This document shows, in pieces, positions 26,180 through 35,125 of a DNA stretch of 64,000 bases. Within the stretch, counting starts at the first letter, position 1, and each line of letters begins with the position of its first letter. The notes under the pieces are model-generated. The model did no database searches. It had not been told where the DNA came from and saw only the letters and a program-made list of their open reading frames with translations. The stretch spans positions 744,001 through 808,000 of the forward strand of contig CAWFLL010000004.1 in assembly GCA_963816785.1 (NCBI GenBank), given 5' to 3'. Both the position numbers and the translations under genes were made by a program. Source of the stretch: VRUE01 sp963816785 (GTDB lineage: Bacteria; Actinomycetota; Thermoleophilia; Solirubrobacterales; 70-9).

Positions 26180-27517
26180 GTGGCGGAGGGCAGCGACAAG
26201 ACGCCGCGAAGGGCTGAGGAGCGACAGGCGGTGCTGCGCCGCGATCAGGGCTCGGCCGTAGCCGCGCTCAACGCCTTCACCTCCAACCTTAGGGCGGATG
26301 CACGCGACCGGCTGAGCTTCCTGGCGCCGGACGACGCCATGGAGGCGCTCGCCAGCGCGGTCGAGGACGGCACCCTGCGCGTTCCCCGCCTGTTGGTACT
26401 CGACGCACTGGTCAAATTCGCCAGCCGGCGCGGAGGGGAGCTCCAGGCGAATGACGCGGCGCTCGATGCGCTGCTCGAGGCGCTCGTCAAACGCGCCGGC
26501 GTTCCCAAGACGGGCGTGCGGGATTCGGTTGTGACGGTTCGGCGTGCGCTCGACTCGGTCAGCCAGCTCGGGGAGGCCGGTGAGCCATGGCCGGTCTTCG
26601 CCAGCCAGGCCACCGTCGCCCTGAGTCTCACGCAGGCCGAGATCGAAAAGCCGCAGTGCAACGACACCGAGGTCGTTGTCAAAGGGGACCTCGAGGCCGT
26701 CGGGGTAACCGTCGAATTCCACACCGATGCCAAACCGGGCGATCTCCGTCACTTCTGTGATCCGACCCGCTGGCACGAGTGCAGCGCCTACCAGCGAGAG
26801 ATGACGCGGTGGGAGGGGCCGGGCGCTGTCCATGAGGAGCGGCCAAACGGTTGGCGCCGCGACCTGGTTGAGACGGTCGACTTCTCGGCCACGAAGACCC
26901 TCGTGACGCCGCTCCGGTTCACCTACACGATCGAGGAGGGGGCCGACCCCGACGGGGTGCACCTGGACTACGTGCTGCTCGCCGAAACGAAGGACATCGT
27001 TGTCGATGAGGGTGCCCTCGACGTGCGGCGGGTGACCAGCGGAAATCACAAGGGACGTACGCGGGTGAGCGCGAAGAAGGCGATCCGGTTCAAAGACCCC
27101 GTGCTTGCGTCGTGGCCGACGATTGCCTGCGACACTTTCTGGACCGACCTGGTCATCGCCGCCGCCGTCGGCTGCCCGGAAGATGGCGGGGCACCATCCA
27201 ACGGGGGAGGAACCACGATGGCAGACAAGCTCGAAAAAGTGATCGAGGATGCCGCCAAAGCGACACAGGAGTCAGTCACCGCCTATGCCGAGCTCGCCAA
27301 GCAGGCGGCTACGCAATTTTCCGGAGATGCCCCCGCCGACGCCGGCACCTGGATGCAGTTGACCGCGAAGACCTATGCCCAGGCCGCCGCCGATACAGCC
27401 AGGGCATGGGAAGCCTATAACGACGTGCTGAAGATCCTCGCGCAGGGTGCGGGAGATCCTCGCGACTCAGACAAATCCGATTCGGACCAAACCGACTCAG
27501 ACAACCGCGACCACTGA
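26180..27517 (+). CDS. Uncharacterised protein, first gene of the prenyl/FAD operon
   Basis: 445 residues, GTG start. Residues 1-140 are helical. Residues 150-340 are beta-rich and hold VDFSATKTLVTPLRFTYTIE, LDYVLLAETKDIVVDEGALD and PTIACDTFWTDLVIAAAVGC, vaguely like a START/SRPBCC-type lipid-binding fold. Residues 350-430 form a long amphipathic helix rich in Ala (KLEKVIEDAAKATQESVTAY) reminiscent of phasins, and the tail is Asp/Ser-rich. No known family is recognised. The next gene starts inside its stop (TGATG). In context it may bind a hydrophobic product or coat a lipid body; that is inference. Confidence 0.75.
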   Translation: MAEGSDKTPRRAEERQAVLRRDQGSAVAALNAFTSNLRADARDRLSFLAPDDAMEALASAVEDGTLRVPRLLVLDALVKFASRRGGELQANDAALDALLEALVKRAGVPKTGVRDSVVTVRRALDSVSQLGEAGEPWPVFASQATVALSLTQAEIEKPQCNDTEVVVKGDLEAVGVTVEFHTDAKPGDLRHFCDPTRWHECSAYQREMTRWEGPGAVHEERPNGWRRDLVETVDFSATKTLVTPLRFTYTIEEGADPDGVHLDYVLLAETKDIVVDEGALDVRRVTSGNHKGRTRVSAKKAIRFKDPVLASWPTIACDTFWTDLVIAAAVGCPEDGGAPSNGGGTTMADKLEKVIEDAAKATQESVTAYAELAKQAATQFSGDAPADAGTWMQLTAKTYAQAAADTARAWEAYNDVLKILAQGAGDPRDSDKSDSDQTDSDNRDH

Positions 27518-27933
27518 TGCCTGACCGGCTAGACGACCTGGTGACAGCTGCCGTGCGGTCGTGGGCCTTCGCCGCCCGGGCTTGGATCGAGACGGGCAAT
27601 GCAATCGGAGTGAGCTGGTTGGACCTCCCCGCGGTCGAGAGTGGACGCACGGGATTCAACGAGGAGGTCGTCGTGGTCCCAGCGCAGCCGGCACCTACCG
27701 ATTTGCATCCTGGGCAGTTCGCCGATTGGGACGGCAACGAGCTCCCGCTCGAGGCGGTGGCCGTTGTTCCGCCCCGGGTCGGCGCCGGCGAGGAAACCGA
27801 GGTGTGCGTGCGGGTCCAGCCACAGATCGGCATAACGAGCGGTACCTACACGGGCTCGCTGTCCGGCTCGCCTGACGGCACGCACCTAGTCGACAAGATC
27901 GGGGTCTACGTGGTCGGCGACCCCTCCCCTTGA
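27517..27933 (+). CDS. Uncharacterised protein with Ig-like C-terminal domain
   Basis: 138 residues, starting in a TGATG overlap. A short N-terminal helix (DDLVTAAVRSWAFAARAWIE) precedes beta-strand sequence: EEVVVVPAQPAPTDLHPGQF, ETEVCVRVQPQIGITSGTYT, ending KIGVYVVGDPSP. The ending resembles that of the later gene at 33168 (EGTSPGVYHGHILATG...IEVTG), so the two seem to share an immunoglobulin-like beta-sandwich. No known family recognised. It lies second in the operon, 13 bases before the cyclase gene. Confidence 0.72.
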   Translation: MPDRLDDLVTAAVRSWAFAARAWIETGNAIGVSWLDLPAVESGRTGFNEEVVVVPAQPAPTDLHPGQFADWDGNELPLEAVAVVPPRVGAGEETEVCVRVQPQIGITSGTYTGSLSGSPDGTHLVDKIGVYVVGDPSP

Positions 27934-27945
27934 GCGCGGGTCATC

Positions 27946-30900
27946 GTGCGGGATGAACGCTTCGAGGGACGGGTAGGTGACCTGCTCGACGACGCCCGCG
28001 AAGCGGCTACGCAGAATGACTGGCCTGCCGTACGCGCGCTTGCCGAGTCCGTGCTCGCCCTCGACCCGGCCAACGAGAGCGCGGAGCGGCTGCTCGAGGA
28101 CTGCCGATCATCCATCGCGGAGGAAGGCGAGTGGCGCCAGCTCACCGTCATGTTCTGCGACGTGGTCGGCTCGACGTCGCTCGCCGCCGAACACGATGCC
28201 GAGGTGATCCGCGACGTGCTGCGGTCCTTCCAGACGACGACCGACGCGGTGGTGCGCCGCTATGACGGGCACATCGCGAACTACATCGGCGACGGCGTAC
28301 TGGCCTACTTCGGCTACCCGACTCCCCACGAGGATGATGCGCGGCGGGCGGTCAAGACGGGTCTCGACCTGCTCCTCGCACTGCGCGACGTTGCCTCCGA
28401 AGCCAAGCAGCGCCACGGGCTCGAGCTCGCGGTGCGGACCGCGATCCACACCGGAATGGTCGTGCGTGCCGACATGGGCCCGCCGGGGAGTCCCGACCGC
28501 GACGCCGTCGTCGGCGAGACACCCAACGTCGCGGCCCGCCTCCAGGACCACGCCGCGCCGGGAGCGCTCGTGATCAGCGGCGACACCCATCGTCTGGTGC
28601 ATGGGCACTTTGTCCTCAAACCGCTCGGAAGCCTCGAGCTGCGCGGGGTCTCCCATGCCGTCGACGCCTACGAGGTGCTCGGTGAGGTGCCGGCGTCCGG
28701 ACTGCGGGACGCCCCGGGTGAGATGAGCCCGTTTGTCAACCGCTCGAAGGAGCTTGAGCGCCTGAGGGCGCTCTGGCGCGGGGTCGCCCGGGGGGCTCGA
28801 GCGCCGCGGCCATCTGCGGTGAGCCCGGGATCGGCAAGTCACGCCTCGTGAGCGAGCTGCGGGCGCAGGTAATAGCCGAGAAGGGCTCCGTGCTCCCCTT
28901 CCGGTGCTCTACGTTTCACGCCACCTCTCATCTCTACCCAGCCCGCCGGCTGGTTGCGGAGGTGTGCGACATCGATCTCGCGGGGGACCTCGACGGGGCC
29001 GTGCCGCGCCTCCGCGAAACGCTCGCAAGGTCGGGCCTGGAGCACCACCTGCCGCTGTTCGCGTCGCTGCTCGGCATACCGGCGGGACCGGAGTCTCCGG
29101 GCCCCGAGCTCGACGGTCAGAGGCTTCGCGAGGCGACCCTCGCGGCCCTCGTCGAATGGATCGAGGGCGAGGCCGCGCATTCCGCCCTGGCGCTGATGGT
29201 GGACGACCTGCAGTGGGCCGACCCCTCTACGCTCGAGCTGCTCGATCGGCTCGTCGCCCGGCGCGTGCCCCGCATGCTGGTGCTGCTGACCAGCCGCCGC
29301 GACTTCGAGCTCCCGTGGACGTCGGTCGAGGTACTCGAGCTCGGCCCGCTGAACGCCTCCGACCTCGACCAGATCGCCGCCGCCTCCCCTGCCGCGCAGG
29401 GGCTGGCGGCCGGCCAGGTGGAGAAGCTCGTTCGCCGCAGCGACGGCGTGCCCCTGTTCTTCGAGGAGCTGCTCCGCGTGGAGGGCCAGCCGAGCGGCGC
29501 GCCCGTGCCCCGGCCAGCCAGAAGGCGGACAGCAATCCCGCCGGCGTTGCTCGATCCGCTGCTCGCCAGGCTCGCGGCACCCGGGGTCGACCTCGGCCTC
29601 GTTCAGACGATCGCCTGCATCGGCCAGGAGGTTCGCCAGGATCTGCTCGCGGCGGTCGTGGACCTTCCTGACGAGGAGCTCCGAGTGGGTCTCAACGGGC
29701 TCGTCGCTGCGGGTCTGCTGGAGCGGGACGAGGGCGATGCGCCGACCTACCGGTTCCGTCACCACCTGCTTCGGGAGTTGGCGTACGACACCCAGCTCAC
29801 GCCTGCGCGGATGCAGCGCCACGGGCGGATCGCGGACACGTTGCGCCAGCGGCTTGGTAAGGATCACTCGGCCGATGCCGGAAGGTTGGCGCAGCACCTC
29901 GAGCATGCCGGCCGTACCAGCGAAGCAATCGCCGCCTATGTCGACGCTGCCCAGATCGCCCAGTCGCAGGGTGCCTTCGCGGAGGCAACCGAGATCCTCG
30001 ATCATGCCCTCGAGCTGGTGGCTCAGATCACCGACGAGCAGACGCGGCTGACGCTCGAGCTCACGGTCCGGCGGGCGATCGGCTTCTCGATGGTGGCGAC
30101 GCTCGGCTACGCCGCACCCCAGGCCGTTCACGAGCACGAGAGGTGCTTCGAGCTCTACCAGACCCTGGAGCCGGGCCCCGAGCACCTTCCCGACCTGATC
30201 CCGGTTTGGTCCTACTACCTGCTGAAGGGAGATCTGGGGCGGGCCGAGGAGGTGATCTCGGTCGAGCGCCGGCGGATTGGCGTCGAGGGGCCCGACGAAA
30301 CACCCGACGAGCTGTTCACCGCCTTCAACCACTACTTCCGCGGCGATGTCGCGGCGGCTGTGGCCGACCTCGAGTCCTACCTGGACTCCGACTACGCGCA
30401 GCAGCCGGGGAAGCCCTCGCAGTGGCCGCTGCCCAACGACCCAACCGTTGCCGCCTGGGCCCTGCTGTCGCTGGCAGTCCATCTGAAGGGGGACCCCGGG
30501 GCTGCCCATGATGCGATCGTCAGTGCCGAGAGACGGGCGGCCGGCTTGCCGTTCCCCTGGGGACCGTTCTCGACGGCCTACGCGAAGGCCTACGGCTGCC
30601 TGATCGGTCTGCTGGCCGGCGACTATGAGGCAGCCGACACCGACGTTGCCGAGCTGCTCGAGGTCGCTGATCGGCACGGATTCATGTTCTTCACGCTGTA
30701 CGGGCAGTTGCAGAACACGATCGCCACCATGCGACCAGGTGGGACGGCTGACGCTGAGGCGGTCACCCAGGCGCTGGCCCTGTGGCGAATCGCGGGCGGG
30801 GAGCTATGGGTGCCGGCCTTCCTCACCGAGATCGCCAAGCACCAGCTCGACGGCGGCGACCTCGATGGTGCACGGGCGTCCCTTCGCGAAGCCAAGGCGA

Positions 30901-31199
30901 TAAGCGGCCGGTCTGGAGCCCATTACTGGGCGGCGGAGACGGCGCGCGTGCTCGGGGAGTCCAGGCTGGCCGCCGGCGAACCCGCGGGCGTCGAGGACCT
31001 GCGGGAGGCCGTCGAGCTCGCGGCCCGGCAGGGCGCAGTCGTCTTCGAGCTCCGGGCACGGACTGCGTCGATTCGCGCCGTCCAGGATCGCGAGGGGTTC
31101 GACCAGCTCGCCGGCCTCGTCGACGCGTTCGGCGACCGACCCGGCCCTCCCGAGCTCGCCGCCGCCCGGCAAGTGCTCTCCGGCGGGCCGCGCCGCTGA
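27946..31199 (+). CDS. Class III nucleotidyl cyclase - ATPase - TPR signalling protein (one frame break)
   Basis: About 1084 residues if joined. Short TPR-like start, then a cyclase catalytic domain: LTVMFCDVVGSTSLAAEHDA (first metal Asp), NYIGDGVLAYFGYP (second metal Asp), VVGETPNVAARLQDHA (transition-state Asn/Arg). Next comes an NTPase with P-loop CGEPGIGKSRLV and Walker B ALALMVDDLQWADPST, then helical TPR-like repeats. The frame breaks in the G6 run 28790-28795, so two open frames are seen (27946-28851, 28848-31199). The missing link is short and the second half is otherwise intact, so a sequence error is likely. Regulates by cyclic nucleotide or ATP-dependent switching; target unknown. 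Confidence 0.85.
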
Positions 31200-33190
31200 T
31201 GCGCCGACGCGTCGTCATCCTCGGTGGCGGTATGGCCGGCCTGGCGGCCGCATGGCGACTCAGCGACCCGGACGGAGAGCGACCAGAGATCACCGTCTTT
31301 CAGCGGGGGTGGCGGCTGGGCGGAAAGGGAGCATCGTCTCGTGGACCGAACGGCCGCATCGAGGAGCACGGGCTGCACGTCTGGCTGGGCTTCTACGACA
31401 ACGCCTTCCGGTTGCTTCGCTCCTGCTATGAGGAGCTAGATCGCCCGGGTACCGACCCGGCGTGCCCGATCCAGGGCTGGCGCGACGCGTTCGTCCCGGC
31501 GAGCACAATCGGGCTCGGCCGAACCGGCGAGACCGATTCGCCGCTATGGCTGGCGCAGTTTCCCGAGAATGACCGCCTGCCGGGTGCGGCGGCCGGCGCC
31601 GACGAGCTCACCTCGGCCGATTTCCTGGAACGCGGCCTGGCCCTGCTGGGGCGCTTCGGAGTGTCGCTGGATCCTCCCTCGACGCTTGCTCCGCGGGTGG
31701 TGATGTCGTCGTCCCCGACTCACCCGGCGCTGGCTCTGCGCGGCGTCGGGCCGGGTGCCGAGCTGCTGAAAGGGGCTCGGACCGGGCTTCGGGCGGTGGG
31801 CGGCAGCGGTGTGGCCGCACAACGCAGCGCCGAGCTCCTCGACCTCCTGGTGACGATGCTCCGCGGGATCATCGCCGACCGGTTGACGATCCGTGGCTAC
31901 ACCGCCGTCGACCATCTGGACCTACGGGACTGGCTCGCCCACCATGGGGCGTCACGGGATGCGATCGAGTCGCCGATCGTGCACGGCCACTACGACCTCT
32001 CCTTCGCGTACGAGGGCGGCGACCCGGGCCGACCGCGCTTCCCGGCCGGCCTCGCTCTCCACCTCACGATGCGGATGTTCCTCGACTACAAGGGAGCGCT
32101 GTTCTGGAAGATGAGGGCCGGCATGGGCGACGTGGTGTTCGCCCCGCTATATCAGGCGCTTCGCCGGCGCGGCGTGCGATTCCGGTTCTTCCACCGCCTC
32201 GATCACCTCCACCTCTCGCCGGACGGGCGGTCGGTTGGCAGGGTTAGCCTCGGGCGGCAGGTCGGGGTGTCGGGAGGCGAATACGATCCCCTCATACGAG
32301 TCCGGGGGCTGCCCGTGTTCGCCGATCGGCCGGATCTGCGCCAGATCGATGCTGGCGATGAACTGCTCGGCCACGACCTCGAGTCCCACTGGTGCGGTTG
32401 GGGCGACTCGGAGCGGGTGACCCTGGAGGCGGGACGCGACTACGACGCGCTCGTCCTCGGCGTGTCGCTGGGCATGGTGCCCCACACGTGCCATGAGTTG
32501 CTCGAGGCCGACGAGAGGTGGCGATCGATGGTGGAGCGCGTCGGCACGGTCGCCACGCAGGCGTTTCAGACGTGGCTGCGCACTGACGAGCGGGCCCTGG
32601 GCTGGCGGTCACCAGCGGCGACGGTGACGGGATGCGGCGAGCCGTTCGACACCTTCGGATCGCTGAGCCAGGTGCTGCCATTCGAGGATTGGCCAGATGA
32701 CGAGCAGCCACTGACCGCCGCCTCTTTCTGCGGGACCCTGCCCGACGAGGCGATCCCACCGGGGATCGACCCGCACGATCTCGTTCGGGCCAATGCGGTG
32801 CGGTTCCTCGAGAGCCGCAGCGCGATGCTCTGGCCCGGAGCGGCCGACGACGATGGGGGGTTTCGATGGGATCTGCTGTGCGCCGGTGACGGCGGGCCCG
32901 CAAGCGGTGCGGCGCGCTTCAGCTCCCAACACTGGCGTGCGAACATCGATCCGTCCGATCGCTACGTCCAATCCCTGCCAGGCAGTGCGCCCTACCGGAT
33001 GCGCGCCGACGATAGCGGGTTGGACAACCTCTTCCTGGCCGGCGACTGGATCGACAACGGATTGAACGCAGGCTGCATCGAGGGGGCCGTGCTCGGGGGT
33101 CTGCAGGCGGCGAACGCGGTCGAAGGTCGACGCCTCGACGAGGGGACGTCGGGCGAGTACCGGCCGCATGGAGCGCAGGGTCGTGCCTGA
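31199..33190 (+). CDS. FAD-dependent oxidoreductase, carotenoid/phytoene desaturase-like
   Basis: 663 residues from the ATG at 31199, overlapping the cyclase stop (TGATG); the open frame runs back further without coding features. The FAD motif RRVVILGGGMAGLAAAWRLS is followed by FQRGWRLGGKGASSRGPNGR and EEHGLHVWLGFYDNAFRLLR, as in plant-type phytoene/zeta-carotene desaturases and squalene-linked relatives. The C-terminus NLFLAGDWIDNGLNAGCIEG is the usual closing FAD motif. It is longer than most relatives. With a polyprenyl synthase two genes downstream it probably dehydrogenates or isomerises a prenyl product. Confidence 0.85.
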   Translation: MRRRVVILGGGMAGLAAAWRLSDPDGERPEITVFQRGWRLGGKGASSRGPNGRIEEHGLHVWLGFYDNAFRLLRSCYEELDRPGTDPACPIQGWRDAFVPASTIGLGRTGETDSPLWLAQFPENDRLPGAAAGADELTSADFLERGLALLGRFGVSLDPPSTLAPRVVMSSSPTHPALALRGVGPGAELLKGARTGLRAVGGSGVAAQRSAELLDLLVTMLRGIIADRLTIRGYTAVDHLDLRDWLAHHGASRDAIESPIVHGHYDLSFAYEGGDPGRPRFPAGLALHLTMRMFLDYKGALFWKMRAGMGDVVFAPLYQALRRRGVRFRFFHRLDHLHLSPDGRSVGRVSLGRQVGVSGGEYDPLIRVRGLPVFADRPDLRQIDAGDELLGHDLESHWCGWGDSERVTLEAGRDYDALVLGVSLGMVPHTCHELLEADERWRSMVERVGTVATQAFQTWLRTDERALGWRSPAATVTGCGEPFDTFGSLSQVLPFEDWPDDEQPLTAASFCGTLPDEAIPPGIDPHDLVRANAVRFLESRSAMLWPGAADDDGGFRWDLLCAGDGGPASGAARFSSQHWRANIDPSDRYVQSLPGSAPYRMRADDSGLDNLFLAGDWIDNGLNAGCIEGAVLGGLQAANAVEGRRLDEGTSGEYRPHGAQGRA

Positions 33191-33836
33191 TCGCGAGCCG
33201 TTCGACGGGCTGGCGGGTCTGCGGGCGATGGCCGACATCCAGCGAGCCGGCCTCGAGACCGCCGCGGTGGTCGTCGAGCGCATGCTCGAGCTCGGCCGGC
33301 AGAGCGCTCGGGCCCCGTTTCCACTTCACCTGCCCGCTGAGCCGGTCGTGGACGGGGACGGCGCGGAGGAAGCGCGTGACCGGGGGCGCGAGGCCAGACG
33401 GCTGAGGGCGGACGCGGAGCGTCTGCTCGAGCTCTGGGGCGAGTCGATGCGCCTGCTCCTCGATGTTGCGGCAGACGCCGCCGAAACGGGCGTCGATGGA
33501 CGAAACGGCACCGCGGATCAGCTGACACTCAGCCCTGTGCCGTCGGGTGAGTCCGCGGTCGGGCGGGTCTGGCTGCACGTACTCGACGGCCCACCCGGCT
33601 CCCCGGCGCGGCTGACAACGACAGCGCTCACCGCGCACGACGATGCTGCTATCGAGGCGCCGGCAGCAAGCTTCGAGCCGCCGCTGATCGACACCTTCGC
33701 CCTGCGCTCGAGCCAGGAGATACTCGTCACCATCGAGGTCCCGGAGGGGACGAGCCCAGGCGTCTACCACGGACACATCCTCGCCACCGGCCTGCCCGAG
33801 GTCGGTCTTCCGGTCAGAATCGAGGTGACGGGATGA
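33168..33836 (+). CDS. Uncharacterised protein: phasin-like helices plus Ig-like domain
   Basis: 222 residues, overlapping the FAD enzyme by 23 bases. Residues 20-110 are helical and amphipathic (IQRAGLETAAVVVERMLELG and LRADAERLLELWGESMRLLL), resembling phasins. Residues 125-222 are beta-rich, ending ILVTIEVPEGTSPGVYHGHI and PVRIEVTG, similar to the protein at 27517. No known family recognised. It overlaps the next gene by four bases (ATGA). Confidence 0.72.
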   Translation: MERRVVPDREPFDGLAGLRAMADIQRAGLETAAVVVERMLELGRQSARAPFPLHLPAEPVVDGDGAEEARDRGREARRLRADAERLLELWGESMRLLLDVAADAAETGVDGRNGTADQLTLSPVPSGESAVGRVWLHVLDGPPGSPARLTTTALTAHDDAAIEAPAASFEPPLIDTFALRSSQEILVTIEVPEGTSPGVYHGHILATGLPEVGLPVRIEVTG

Positions 33837-34870
33837 GCGAGCTGCTCGCGCGGCCGGTCGAGGCTGACCTGGCCCGCTACGGGGCAATGACTCGTGATGC
33901 CCTGAGCCATTACGTGCCCGACACGGAGCCTCGTCAACACCTGTGGGACCTGGTCGCCGAGTACCCCGGGCGGGGCGGGAAGGCGATCCGGCCGGCCCTC
34001 TGCCTCGCAACCACCGTCGCGTTCGGCGGCGAGCTCGACGAGGCGCTGCCGTCCGCGGTCGCGCTCGAGCTTCTGCACAACGCGTTCCTGGTCCATGACG
34101 ACATCGAGGACGCCAGTCTGCTGCGCCGAGGTCGGCCCACGCTGCACGCCGAGCACGGTGTCCCGCTGGCGATCAACGCAGGAGATGCGCTTGTGGTCCT
34201 CGCCGGCGCCGCCCTGCGCGAGAACCGGCGGCGGCTGGGGAGCCGGCTTGCCTCGCGGATCGCCGACGAATTCGATCTGATGGCGCGCCGAACGATCGAG
34301 GGCCAGGCGCGCGAGCTGGGCTGGCGTCGCGACGGGGTCTGCGAACTGGGGCCCGACGACTACCTCGATCTGATCATGCACAAGACGTGCTGGTACACGA
34401 CGATTCATCCCTTGCGGGTGGGTGCGCTGATCGGCTCACTGGGCCGTTCCGACCTCGATTCCCTGGTGCGGTTCGGCTTCTACCTCGGCGCGGCGTTCCA
34501 GATCCGGGACGACCTGCTCAACCTCATCGGCGACGAGGCAAAGTACGGCAAGGAGTCCTGCGGCGACCTTTTCGAGGGCAAGCGGACGCTGATGGTCATC
34601 CACCTACTCCGCGAAGCGCGTGGCCGTGACCGGCTGGCCGTCGAGCGGTTCCTGGCCATGGAGCGGCCGCAACGCACTCCCGACGATGTCGCCGGGATGG
34701 TCGAGCTCATGAAACGCTACGGCAGCCTGGACTTCACGCGTGAGTTCGGCCTCGGGATCGCCGAGGCGGCCAGCGGCGCATTCGAAGTCGCGTTCGACGA
34801 GGTGCCGGACTCGCCCGAGCGTCGCTTCCTCCACGACCTGATCGCCTGGATGCTCGACCGCGATGCGTGA
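33833..34870 (+). CDS. Polyprenyl (trans-isoprenyl) diphosphate synthase
   Basis: 345 residues. The first Asp-rich motif is FLVHDDIEDASLLRRGRPT (DDIED, residues 89-93) and the second is FQIRDDLLNLIGDEAKYGKE (DDLLN). The KAIRPALCLATTVAFGG block near residue 50 binds the diphosphate. This family condenses isopentenyl diphosphate onto allylic diphosphates; chain length cannot be read reliably by eye. It is last in a six-gene operon with a carotenoid-desaturase-like enzyme, pointing to a terpenoid product. Confidence 0.92.
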   Translation: MSELLARPVEADLARYGAMTRDALSHYVPDTEPRQHLWDLVAEYPGRGGKAIRPALCLATTVAFGGELDEALPSAVALELLHNAFLVHDDIEDASLLRRGRPTLHAEHGVPLAINAGDALVVLAGAALRENRRRLGSRLASRIADEFDLMARRTIEGQARELGWRRDGVCELGPDDYLDLIMHKTCWYTTIHPLRVGALIGSLGRSDLDSLVRFGFYLGAAFQIRDDLLNLIGDEAKYGKESCGDLFEGKRTLMVIHLLREARGRDRLAVERFLAMERPQRTPDDVAGMVELMKRYGSLDFTREFGLGIAEAASGAFEVAFDEVPDSPERRFLHDLIAWMLDRDA

Positions 34871-34908
34871 CGGGAGCCTGCGTAGTGTGAGCACCAAAGG
34901 GCTCGGCA

Positions 34909-34971
34909 GTGGTAGCTAGAGACATAGCGGGGGCCCGATTCGTCTCTCGCTACCACCCGCGGATAGTCGAG
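34909..34971. repeat. 48-bp dispersed hairpin repeat, copy 3 (full hairpin)
   Basis: The clearest copy. Arms GTGGTAGCTAGAGAC (34909-34923) and GTCTCTCGCTACCAC (34942-34956) pair with one mismatch around an 18-base loop containing TAGCGGGGGCCCGATTC; the constant tail CCGCGGATAGTCGAG follows to 34971. Confidence 0.8.
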
Positions 34972-34998
34972 TCGGTCGGCCTGGTCGCCTGACTCTTC

Positions 34999-35035
34999 GG
35001 CCAACACCCCGATAGCGATCGCTCCTATGTCTCCC
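34999..35035. repeat. 36-bp repeat R2, copy 2
   Basis: GGCCAACACCCCGATAGCGA then TCGCTCCTATGTCTCC, matching 18815-18850 with small gaps. It lies 28 bases after hairpin-repeat copy 3, in the gap between the prenyl synthase and the nuclease-like gene. Confidence 0.6.
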
Positions 35036-35125
35036 CGAGGGTCGGGTCGAGCCCGCAGACGGGCTCGAGTACCAGGTCTGCTCTTGGGGCGCCGGCCGTC
35101 CTAGGAAGAAACGGAGGCCATCCGG

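Noticed and set aside
28839..30677. 612-codon open frame on the minus strand
   Set aside because: Antisense to the ATPase/TPR part of the cyclase gene, which has clear P-loop and Walker B motifs.
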